Source: Sambucus nigra (taxonomy: Eukaryota; Streptophyta; Magnoliopsida; Dipsacales; Adoxaceae). Taken from it: a stretch of DNA of 64,000 nucleotides. The stretch lies in NCBI GenBank assembly GCA_949130495.1, contig OX422213.1, forward strand, positions 54,570,284 through 54,634,283, in the 5' to 3' direction. A model generated the notes under the pieces. The model saw only the letters and a list, made by a program, of their open reading frames with translations, made no database searches and was not told where the DNA came from. This document shows positions 1 to 10,330 of this stretch, piece by piece. Numbering within the stretch: position 1 is the first letter of the stretch; each line of letters starts with the position of its first letter. The position numbers were made by a program, and so were the translations under genes.

Positions 1-146
1 ATTATTGGGGTCCTAGAATGTGGTGTCTGTAGAGACCCTCGATGTGTGAGCTTGTAACAAGTGAAATCCGTCGAATAGACACCACATTGTGGTTTGGAAA
101 TTAGGTCGATTATAAGGACTAAAAAGGACGAGGATGACCAATTAAT
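1..146. other. Left flank of element A, probably Tat 3' region
   Basis: No gene is seen. Removing element A and one copy of its TTAAT target duplication joins this flank to the sequence after 9177, giving GACCAATTAATGC. That resembles the GACCAATTCTGAGG units of the tandem array at 9233-9575, so the flank is probably the rest of the same Tat 3' region. It holds a perfect 12-bp inverted repeat: AATGTGGTGTCT at 17-28 and its complement at 77-88, loop 48 bp. Confidence 0.55.
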
Positions 147-3100
147 TGTAACACCCTGTAATTTTGAGGATTTAATATTTAATTATTTTTGGAGTTATAA
201 AAATATTTAAATTGGAGAAACTTAAATTTATGATTTGGAGAATTTATTTAAGTGGGCCGAATTAATTATAATTGGCGACTTTTAAGTTTAATTGTTCGAA
301 TTAAAGTGTGTCGCATTTTGATGTCAAAATTTGAGAGCGTTATAAAGTATTTTGGACGACAATTTTGAGTGCACGGTTGAGTCCAAATGGGTCAAGATAT
401 TCAGAAAAGAGTGCTCGGGGGTAGTAATTGGGTCTCGGGATATTTTGGGCATAGCCGGGGCCACACGAGGTGATTTGGGCAATTTTAATTAGGCTCGTAT
501 GGACTAAAACAGGATTAAGGATTTTTACCCTAATTGGGGGACGTGTGAATGACTATTAATACAATTCTAAACCTAGGGTTTGAGAGATGATTATAGGAAG
601 CTAATGAAGAAGCCAATTAGGGATCTTTTGGAGCCAAATTAAGGGACTAATTGGGGTGTTCGTCATCAACACCTTAACTACACCAATGGATCAAACCCTA
701 TGAACAATTCTAGGCAAGTGGTTAACTATTGTGATTTTTAAATTGATGATAATAAATTCATATTATAAAAGGTGTAAACCAAAATTCGTTTTGGGTGGGT
801 TATTGCATGAAATTGGGTTTTTACGAAAATTAATCTGTTGAGTAATTAGACAGTCAAATTAATGTCATAGAGGTATTCAGTATTGATTGGTATTAGAATT
901 GTAACAGAACTCCAGTGTTAGAGATGAATTTATTGGGATTTTCGAATCATATTTGTGAATGATAATTGGGATCTTACCATAGAAATTTGTGTTCTTCAGG
1001 GGGGAGGGGGGAAGATTTGTAAAAATTAATGATACTTAAAGGTTTAGATGATGATTATAATTCATGGTGGATGTAAAGTGATGATAAAAATGCTGGATTG
1101 AGGTTGTGGTTTGAGAAAAGGAAACTTGGAATTTCGTTAATGGCTGAACAACAAGCCGGAGAAGACAAATACCAGCTCGATCGATCGATCAACCCAGGGG
1201 GATCAATTGATCGATGGTCCTAAAATTTTGGAAATGTGGCTTATTTTATGTATATAAGGGAAATTAATTTAGGATTTAATCCCCTACTTTTATTTAGTGA
1301 TAAATTCATATGTGGCACATATTCCTTAACAATTATAAGGTGATATAATTGGGTTTAGGAGGGTGAAAATTATATGCCATGAGAGGAATAAATTTTGGGA
1401 AATAATTCGTAAGTATTAATTTTGGGCAGAAGGAAAATATTCGGGTATTTTAGTTGAGTGGCACTATATTATTAAAGGAATTGAGGTGTAATTAATTAGA
1501 CATGGGGTGAAAAATAGAGTCGGACATAAATGATGGTACGGGACAGTGAGAGAGTCTGGGTATAATGGTTGGGCGACACCAAGTATTAAATTAATTAATG
1601 TGTAAATTAATTAAATTAGAGTCAGACCATAGACTCAAATTGGGATTAATTGATTAATGTGTAAATTAATTAAGTTAGAGTTGGACCATAGACTCGGATT
1701 GGTATTAATTAATTAATGTGTAAATTAATGAAATTAGAGTCGGACCATAGACTCAGATTGGTATTAATTAATTAACGTGTAAATTAATGAAATCAGAGTC
1801 GGACCATAGACTCAGATTGGTAATTAATTAATGTGTACATTAATTTAATTAGAGTCGGACCATAGACTCAGACTAATATTAATTAATTAATGTGAAAATT
1901 AATTAAATTAGCGTCGAATCACAGACTCGGGTAAATATTAGATAAATCAATGTGCAAAGTATTTATAAAAGAGTCGGACCACAGACTCGGAGAAATATTA
2001 TATTAATTGACGTGTGAATTAATAAGTGAGAAAATTAATTAAGTTGAGTCGGGCCACAGACTGAGGAAATTACAGGCTAGTGTTACGAGATTTTGAGTAC
2101 ACGGTAAAGTCGGGGTTTATATTATATATGTACGGTGTAGTGATAGTATATATATACATGTATATATTGTGTGTTTATTAAATATCGATGACTAGATATT
2201 TATTTAATTTATATACTCTAGTGCTATCAAGGGAGGTTACGCGTTGTGGATGAATTACCTAGCTTGAGGAGTAGGGTGAGTATATCCCCAGGTCATAGCG
2301 TCCGGTATATGGGTGAGGGGCTTATCTCACTTTCAGCGAAGGAATATGACCACCTCCACTTCGTTTATGTTTCAGTCCAGGTTGGTGAGCCATTCCAACT
2401 TGGGTAACTAGGTTATGTGAGCACACCTAGTGAGATAGCACTTTAGAGGGAATCATCCGGAGAGAGTATACTCAAAGGGATGGATATACATATGATATAT
2501 GTGTGGATGTTGTCGTAAAGTACGTATATAATGGTAGAAAATATTATATGCGGGTAATAATACAGTGTGTGATCTAATTGTTTTATATAACTTGTATCAC
2601 AGTTATACAATATTATTTAAAGGAAATGAATTAAGTTAATTAGTAAGATAACTTATAACCCACGAATAATAATACTCGGAGTAGAGTGGAAAGGAAAGGG
2701 AGTATTACAAGGACTAGTTGGACAGGGTAGTACAACTAGGTGGGGTTAAGGTAATCGTTAGGTGTGCACTGTAGTGGAGGGGTGAGAATGTCCTTAAGAG
2801 AGTGCGACACTAACTTAAATATGGAGCGCATTCATATATTTTAAATTACTGTAGTTAATTCACTTGCTAAATATTTTCAAAATGTTTTGGGTTCTAACCC
2901 TTGCTATAAAACTATTTTCATAACCTTTTAGGTGTCCAGCCACAAGGGTGCCAGAATTGATATTCTATTTAAGGGACACAGAGATGCTGCATATGTGGAT
3001 GCTAGCAGGAGCTTGGATTAGATGCATTGTTCTTTCATTCCTAGAGTAGGAATAACTTATCAGTTTCAGTTTTATTTAGGGCGTGTCGCCCAGACATTGA

Positions 3101-3438
3101 ATTCAGTTTTCAGATTTCATTCAGTTTTCAGATTTCATTCAGGTGTTGAATATTTGTATAGGACTATTTATTTTGGTGGCTGATGGTTTATTCGGCATGT
3201 CATTTTATTATTTGTTCAGTTCATTTAATTCAATTGTGTGAACAGTTTATATTTATTTCCGCATGTATTGTTTTATTTAATTAAAAAGTTAAAATTTGGC
3301 ACCACCTTTTTGAATACTTGGTGGTTAGTAAGTTTTAAAAAGTTTTCGACAGTGATGCTAAGGATGATCCAATTGGGATTCCTGTTTTAATTTGGTAACG
3401 GACTGATCACCCGGTATTTTATTAGGCGGGGTGTCATA
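147..3438 (+). repeat. 5' LTR of element A
   Basis: It starts TGTAACACCCTG and ends GGGGTGTCATA just before the PBS; the 3' LTR ends CACA, so one terminal base has changed. Length is 3292 bp against 3209 bp for the 3' LTR. Part of the difference is one extra unit in the internal array at 1578-2066. The LTR carries a (CGAT)n palindrome cluster at 1177-1215, the conserved hairpin plus AGGTGTCCAGCCACAAGG box at 2889-2947, and the conserved TTTTCGACAGTGATGCTA box at 3343-3360. Confidence 0.85.
1578..2066 (+). repeat. 58-60 bp tandem array in LTR (5' copy)
   Basis: About eight units of 55-74 bp alternate an AT-rich TTAATTAATGTGTAAATTAA segment with GAGTCGGACCATAGACTC. The second segment is a GAGTC/GACTC inverted repeat with an 8-nt loop, so each unit could form a small hairpin. 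The last two or three units are the most diverged. Confidence 0.85.
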
Positions 3439-3440
3439 GA

Positions 3441-3460
3441 TGGCATCAGAGCATCAGGTT
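3441..3460 (+). other. Primer binding site of element A
   Basis: TGGCATCAGAGCATCAGGTT lies two bases after the 5' LTR. It matches the TGGTATCAGAGC complement of plant initiator tRNA-Met with one change, and is nearly identical to the PBS of elements B and C. Confidence 0.8.
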
Positions 3461-3629
3461 CTAGTGTCCTTAGGATATGTGCGGCTTTTCACATTTTAAC
3501 TTAGCATCCTTTGATATAGAGCCCTATCATAGGATTGTCGTATTCTTATACGTATTCACATTTACGTTCTTCTGCCAATTATTTTATATTTGAGGGTGAA
3601 CTCATACCGCTCGATTCTCATTTTAGATG

Positions 3630-4682
3630 ATGCCCAGGAGAGAGGGAGCAGCTAGGGTAGTAGGGGGAGATGAGACTAAAGAGGCTCATCAGGATCAAGA
3701 GTTACCGCATAAACTGCCAGAGATGATTTCGACAACACAGGTAACTGAATTAGTGGTGCAGGCAGTTGAAGCAACAATGATGGCCATGTCAAGTTGCTTT
3801 CCACGAGATCAGCCATAAGTGTTAGTGGCACCAAATGTTCAGGTCCACTAGGGGCAGTCGGAGTGGCAACAAGTATGAGAGGTCTTTCAAAAGGGCCACC
3901 CACCAGAGTTTCGAGGGGGTTCAGATGTGGTGCTAGCATGTCAGTAGAAGAGGGATATCCGACATCACCTAGGCATGGTAGATTGTAATGAGGTGCAAAA
4001 GAAAATTCTATCCACTTTTAAGTAAGTGGGAGCAGCACTACAATGGCGGGATTCAATCACCACAGTTGAGGAAATGGATACATTAGCAATTGCAGAGTTT
4101 TGGGTGCGGTTCGATCGCAAGTATTTTTTGCCAATAGTGGAGACCGAAATGAGGAGAAAATTTAGAGAGCTGACTCAGGGGGACTGTTCAGTGGCCAATT
4201 ATGAGGAAGAATTCACTCATTTGGCAAATTTTGTACCGGAAGAGGTAAGCGATGAAGAAAGAAAGAAGTTAAAGTCCATGGATGGGTTAGTCTGGAGGAT
4301 CAGACAATATTTGATTGGTAATCCTACATTAGTAGCTTATATAGATGTCGTTAATGTAGTACTCCTGCACTATCAGGAATATCATTTCCACGTGAGAGGA
4401 AGCAAGAGGGGAGGGGAACCCAGTCAGTCAGATAAAGAGGGAGGGAACAGTACCAGTGGGGCATCCCAGCAACAGACAGGGGGACATCAGGGACAGGATT
4501 CCCGGTAAAGGAATCAGGCCAAGCGATTTAGGTCTGGAGGCTATCGACAAGATGGCTAGGACTTCTGACAAGGCCAACAAGGAAGGGATCAGTGGCATGG
4601 TGAATTTATTAGGAGGTGATTCGTTTGTGGGGAAGCGAGACACATGAAGAGAGATTGTCTTCAGCGAGGAAGGAGTCAACTA
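3630..4682 (+). pseudogene. gag: Decayed gag of element A
   Basis: One frame (ATG at 3627 or 3630, the latter giving MPRREGAARV like the MPPRRARRV start in element C) runs to about 4682 with stops at 3816, 3849, 3876, 3945, 4023, 4506 and more beyond. Capsid-type motifs are clear: HPPEF near 3897, ALQW near 4035, FWVRFDRKYF near 4101, and a WRIRQ segment near 4293. A CCHC zinc knuckle follows at about 4617-4658 (FVCGEARHMKRDC), but its first Cys codon is now TGA. The protein would form the retrotransposon capsid. No frameshift is needed to follow it; decay is by nonsense and substitution. Confidence 0.8.
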
Positions 4683-4683
4683 T

Positions 4684-5950
4684 AGGATGAGGTCCTGGAT
4701 GTACAACCACTACAACAAGTCATGGGTTCGTTCGGGTAGGGAGAAGTTGCTGAGGAACCCGAGGATCAATCATTGCAGATAGAGTATGGAGGTAATTATA
4801 TTTTATCCTATGGGCATGGGGTATGTTTTGAGTGACAGTGAGGGTGTCACAATATAGAATTATTTTCACTAGAGTTCACGGGTAAGTAGAATTTAGTGGG
4901 TGCGCTGGCTATAGCAACCATATTACATATATATTTCTATGGGATAGTGGATTTCTTTAGTGTTAACCACGAGAGAGTGGGGGGTATGCACATAGATGAG
5001 ATTGGTATTATGCGAAGGGTTACTACTTTCGAGAATTATGGAAGAAGGGTAGAAATTTTTTATATCAGATGGATAGCGATGGATTTGAACTATTGTAAAT
5101 AGTGGGGGGTAAGTTTTGGTGTTCGCGACACCAGGGTGTGATTGGTACTAGGAATCACCTGAGAGGGTGTCTAGCTTATATATATGTGTGTATATATGTA
5201 GTATTGTGTGGTGTGATAGGCCCATAATGAGGTTTTGTGTTCTCACATTTTATCGTAGTAAGTAGGGGTGTTTACTAAAATGAATCAGGGTGATTAGATT
5301 TATTTTCGAGCAGGGAGAGATAACTCTGGTTTATTTTGCGCAAGAGCTAGTGATAGTAAGGGCGCGACAATTTATGTTGTCTTTTGTAGCATAAGAGTAT
5401 GCATGTATGCTTTTGTGTTAATAGACAAGTATTTGGCGGTACGTACTATGGACTGAGGGTCTAACAGATCTCAATGACCGACAATGTTAGGTAGTAGTGC
5501 ATCCGGGGGGGGGGGGGTGGAGGGTCCTTGTTTGGATTTTGCTTTGCGAGACATCCCACACATGAAACTTAGCATCACATTGGAAATGGGGAGATCTTCA
5601 GTCATTGGTACATGGGTTGGGTACCCCAGGTGTTATTATTTATATATGTGATATGACTACGGGTTGGAAGTTATATTGCGGGTCACGACTAGTATAGTCG
5701 GGTAGCTTTCGTGCGGTAAAGCACGGGGATAGGGTGTATGGGCACCCGGGTTAATTAAGGCAACTTTTGTGCGGTCAAGCACAGGTGAGGGTGTGTGGGC
5801 GCCCTGGTTAATTAAAATGCATATTTCTGTAATTTATAGTTAGAAGCAGGAGAGATAGATATGGCGAGCTTAGAGGCATGTGACTAGAGAGTGATATTTG
5901 AAGCTTGGAACACTAGGCTTATCTTAATTTTGAGGACGGAATTCCTTTGT
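4684..5950 (+). other. Non-coding interior of element A
   Basis: No pol motif is visible in any frame where element C has protease, RT and integrase. A G13 run lies at 5505-5517. A direct duplication of about 54 bp lies at 5704-5758 and 5763-5815; each copy holds a GTGCGGTMAAGCAC hairpin (5711-5724 and 5769-5782) and ends GGTTAATTAA. The final stretch near 5930-5945 (TTGAGGACGGAATTC) resembles the segment just upstream of the PPT in element C, so only the region between gag and this end has been replaced or lost. Confidence 0.6.
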
Positions 5951-5963
5951 ACGGGGGGAAGTA
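5951..5963 (+). other. Polypurine tract of element A
   Basis: ACGGGGGGAAGTA directly precedes the TG of the 3' LTR, matching the AGGGGGGAAGTA tract of elements B and C. Confidence 0.8.
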
Positions 5964-8900
5964 TGTAACACTTCGTAAATTTGAGGATTTAATATTTAAT
6001 TATTTTGGGAGTTATAAAATATTTAAATTTGAGAAACTTAAATTTATGATTTGGAGAATTTATTTAAGTGGGTCGAATTAATTATAATTGGCAACTTTTA
6101 AGTTTAATTGTTCAAATTAAAGTGTGTCGCATTTTGACGTCAAAATTTGAGAGCGTTATAAAGTATTTCAGATGACAATTCTGAGTGCTCGGTTGAGTCC
6201 GGATGGGTAAAGATAGTCAGAAAAGAGTGCCCGAGGGTAGAATTGCGTCTCGGGGTATTTTTGGGCATAGCCGAGGCCACACGGGGTGATTTGGGCCATT
6301 TTAATTAGGCCCGTATGGCCTAAAACGGAATTAAGGATTTTAATCCTAATTGGGGGAAGTGTGAATGACAGTTAATACAATTCTAAACCTAAGGTTTGAG
6401 ATGGGATAAGAGGAAGCTAATCAAGAAGCGAATTGGAGATCTTTTGGAGCCAAATTAAGGGACTAATTGGGGTGTTCGTCATCAACACCTTAACTACACC
6501 AATGGATCAGACCCTATGAACAATTCCAGAAAAGTGGTTAACTGTTGTCATTCTTAAATTGATGATTATCAATTCATATTATAGAAGGTGTAAACCGAAA
6601 TTCATTTTGGGTGGGTTATTGCATGAAATTGGGTTTTTATGAAAATTAATCTGTTGAGTAATTAGACAGTCAAATTAATGTTATAGAGGTATTCAGTATT
6701 GATTGGGATTATAATCGTAATAGAAATCCAGTGTTAGAGATGAATTCATTGGGATTTTCGGATCAAATTTGTGAATGATAATTGGGCTCTTACCATAGAA
6801 ATTTGTGTTCTTGAGGGGGGTGAAGATTTGTAAAAATTAATGATACTTAAAGGTTGAGATGATGATTATAATTCATGGTGGATGTAAAGAGATGATAAAA
6901 ATGCTGGATTGAGGTTGTGGTTTGAGAAAAGGAAACTTGGAATTTCATTAATGGCTGAATAGCAAGCCGGAGAAGACAAATACCTACTCGATCGATCGAT
7001 CGATCCAGGGGGATCGATCGATCGATGGTCCCAGAATTTTAACAATTCAACTTATTTTATTTATGTAAGGGAAATTAATTTAGGATTTAATCCCCTACTT
7101 TTATTTAGTGATAAATTCATATGTGGCACATATTCCTTAACAATTATAAGGTGATATAATTGGGTTTAGGAGGGTGAAAATTATATGCCATGAGAGGAAT
7201 AAATTTCGGAAAATAATTCGTAAGTATTAATTTTGGGCAGAAGGAAAATATTCGGGTATTGTAGTTGAGTGGCACTATATTATTAAAGGAATTGAAGTGT
7301 AATTAATTAGACATGGGGTGAAAAATAGAGTCGGACATAAATGATGGTACGGGACAGTGAGAGAGTCAGGGTATAATGGTTGGGCGACACCAAGTGTTTA
7401 ATTAATTAATGTGTAAATTAAATAAATTAGAGTCGAACCATAGACTCTGATTGGGATTAATTAATTAATGTTTGAATTAATTAAATTAGGGTCGGACCAT
7501 AGACTCGAATTGGTATTAATTAATTAATGTGTAAATTAATTAAATTTGAGTCGGACCATAGACTCGGATTGGTAATTAATTAATGTGTAAATTAATTTAA
7601 TTAGAGTCAGACCATAGACTCAGATTAGTATTAATTAATTAATGTGTAAATTAATTAAATTAGAGTCGAATCTCAGACTCGGGTAAATATTAGATAAACC
7701 AATGTGCAAAGTATTTATTTAAGAGTCGGACCATAGACTCAAGAAAATATTATATTAATTGACCTGTGAATTAATAAGTGAGAAAATTAATTAAGTTGAG
7801 TCGGGCCACAGACTCAGGAAATTACAGGCTAGTGTTACGGGATTTTGAGTACACTGTAAAGCTGAGGTTTATATTATATATATACGGTGTAGTGATAGTA
7901 TATATATACATGTATATATTGTGTGCTATTAAATATAAGTGACTAGATATTTATTTAATTTATATACTCTAGTGCTATCAAGGGAGGTTGCACGATGTGG
8001 GTGAATCCCCTAGCTTGAGGAGTAGGGTGAGTATATCCCCAGGTCATAGTGTCCGGTATATGGGTGAGGGGCTTATCTCACTTTTAGGTAAGGAATATGA
8101 CCGCCTCCACTTCGTATATGTTTCAGTCCAGGTTGGTGAGGGATTCCAACTTGGGTAACTAGGTTATGTGAGCAAACCTAGTGAGATAACACTTTAGAGG
8201 GAATCATCCGGAGAGGGTATACTCAAAGGGCTAGATATACATATGATATATGTGTGGATGTTGTAGTAAAAGTACGTATATAATGGTAGTAAATATTATA
8301 TGCGGGTAATAATACAGTGTGTGATCTAATTGTTTTATATAACATGTGTCATAGTCATATGATATTATTTAAAGGAAATGAATTATGTTAATTAGTAAGA
8401 TAATTTATAACCCACATATAATAATACTCGGAGTAGAGTAGAAAGGAAAGGGAGGATTATAAGGACTAGTTGGACGGGGTAGTACAACTAGGTGGGGTTA
8501 AGGTAAACGTTCGGTGTGCACTTTAGTGGAGGGGTGAGATTATCCTCAAGAGAGTGCGACACTAACTTAAATATGGAGTGCATTCATATATTTTAAATTA
8601 CTGCAGTTAATTCACTTGCTAAATATTTTCAAAATGTTTTGGGTTCTAACCCTTGCTATAAAACAATTTTCAAAACCTTTTAGGTGTCCAGCCACAAGGA
8701 CGCCTGGATTGATATTCTATTCCAGGGACACAGAGCTGCGACATATGTGGATGCTAGCAAGATCTTGGATTAGATGCATCGTTCTTTCATTCCTAGAGTA
8801 GGAATCATTTATCAGTTTCAGTTTTATTTAGGGCATGTCGCCCAGACTTTCAATTCAGTTTTCAGATTTTATTCAGGTGTTGAATATTTGTATTGGACTA

Positions 8901-9172
8901 TTTATTTTGGTGGCCGATGGTTTATTCGGCATGTCATTTTATTATTTGTTCAGTTAATTTAATTCTGTTGTGTGAATAATTTATATTTATTTCTGCATGT
9001 ATTGTTTTGTTTAATTAAAAAGTTAAAATTTGGCACCAGCTTTTAGAATAATAGGTGGTTAGTAAGTTTTAAAAAGTTTTCGACAGTGATGGTAAGGATG
9101 ATCCAACTAGGATTCGTATTTTAATTTGGTATAGGACTGATCACCTGGTATTTTATTAGGCAGGGTGTCACA
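5964..9172 (+). repeat. 3' LTR of element A
   Basis: A 3209-bp direct repeat of 147-3438, clearly similar over its whole length but with many substitutions and small indels, more diverged than the LTR pair of element C. It includes the (CGAT)n cluster at 6988-7027, an array at about 7420-7815 with seven GAGTC-N8-GACTC motifs, the hairpin and box at 8641-8699, and the TTTTCGACAGTGAT box near 9077. It ends GTGTCACA, followed by TTAAT. Confidence 0.85.
7420..7815 (+). repeat. 58-60 bp tandem array in LTR (3' copy)
   Basis: Counterpart of the array at 1578-2066 with seven rather than eight GAGTCGGACCATAGACTC-type motifs. Copy-number change therefore happened after insertion or during reverse transcription. 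Confidence 0.8.
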
Positions 9173-9232
9173 TTAATGCTAGGGATGGCTGATTCTATGG
9201 GACGAGGTTAATTTTGAGGATCTATAGGGGGA

Positions 9233-9575
9233 GAGACCAATCCTGATGGCCGAGGTCAATTCTGAGGACGTTAAGTTAGAGCGACCAATTCTGAGGGCCG
9301 AGGTAAATGCTCCGCGGACCTTAAAGTGGAAGCGGCCAATTCTGCGGGTCGACGTTAATTCTGAGCACCTTAAGTGGGAGCCAATAATTCTGAGGTCCTA
9401 GGTTAATTCTTAGGACTTTAACTTGGGAGCGACCAATTTTGACGGTCGAGGTCAATTCTGAGGACCTTAAGTTGGGAGCGACCAATCCTGAGGGTCGAGG
9501 TCAATTCTGAGGACCTTAAGTGGGATCGACCAATTCTGAGTGTCGAGGTCAATTCTGAGGACCTTAAATTGGTAG
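9233..9575. repeat. About 49-bp tandem array, Tat 3' UTR
   Basis: Seven degenerate units of 48-51 bp alternate GACCAATTCTGAGGGTCGAG with a GTCAATTCTGAGGACCTTAA segment. Within each unit the AATTCTGAGG motif occurs twice, so a half-unit periodicity is also visible. The array lies at the 3' side of the minus-strand Tat element, where Tat elements are known to carry fast-changing subrepeats. Confidence 0.85.
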
Positions 9576-10090
9576 GGAGTAGCTCTACTAGGGGAGTTTT
9601 GTTTTTATATTTCACTGGGGAGGAGACATTCGTCTAGGGATTATGCCCTTCGAAAATTTGGTAATTCTATTTGGGGAGATAGTTGATGACTTGAGGTTTC
9701 TGCCGGGGGATGTGTTGCTGGGGAGAGATGATGGGTTAAGGATTTTAACTCGTCTTGGGGAAATTTAGGATTTTTCTAGGGAAAATTTTAATTTGGGAAT
9801 TCCTACTGGGGAAATGGGAAGCTCTGTTGAGGAGGCACTTGATTTCTGCTAAAGATGAAGTTTCAGGATTCCGCCGGGAAGTGGTAGTGAGTTTTTGGAA
9901 TGTGGGTGCACTGATTTTTAGGGTTTTAATATGGGGGTAAAATGTGGTATTAATTCGGCTGGGGACTTGGGGAACTTGAAAAATAATTTTCTTGGTGAAG
10001 AAATGTTCCAAAATTTATTTCGTTATTTTAGGAATTTTTCGGGGAATTTTTAGAATTTTCTGGATTTTTTTCTACGAAATCTCAGGGTGT
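9576..10090. other. No gene seen
   Basis: GC-poor sequence with repeated GGGGA-type runs and no convincing coding signal. It separates the tandem array from the promoter of the PMD-like gene. Confidence 0.4.
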
Positions 10091-10228
10091 TGCCGATCGG
10101 CAGGTTGTGGGTATTGATGAATGGTTGTGACATGATATTTTGGACTATCTAAGGAAGGTTAAGGAACAGTTTCGGTCGGAGGGTGTTAGGGGACTACCGA
10201 TCGACATACCGCTTAGTACCTATAAAAG
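10091..10228 (+). promoter_or_regulatory. Putative promoter of antisense PMD-like gene
   Basis: A perfect palindrome TGCCGATCGGCA lies at 10091-10102, a related TACCGATCGAC at 10195-10205, and a TATA box TATAAAAG at 10221-10228. The ATG is at 10331 after a pyrimidine-rich leader. The same arrangement recurs before the gene at 13068. Promoter function is inferred from sequence only. Confidence 0.55.
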
Positions 10229-10330
10229 GGGGCGAGGTCTCTTCATTTTTCACAACTTTCTGGTTTCTTATCTTATGCTTATCTCTCTTGTGATTTTCTC
10301 CGGCATTCCTTAATCATTTTATTTTAGAAA

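Larger units (their letters stand above)
147..9172 (+). mobile_element. Tekay-like Ty3/gypsy element A, gag-only derivative
   Basis: This is a complete LTR retrotransposon outline. Two 3.2-3.3 kb direct repeats begin TGTAACAC and end GTGTCAYA, flanked by a perfect 5-bp target duplication TTAAT (142-146 and 9173-9177). An initiator-Met-type PBS follows the 5' LTR and a purine tract precedes the 3' LTR. The 2.5-kb interior has a decayed gag homologous to those of elements B and C but no recognisable protease, reverse transcriptase or integrase. It must have moved using enzymes supplied in trans, or have lost pol by deletion after insertion. Lineage (Tekay/Del) is inferred from gag similarity, long LTRs and the PBS/PPT context shared with C. 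Confidence 0.85.
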
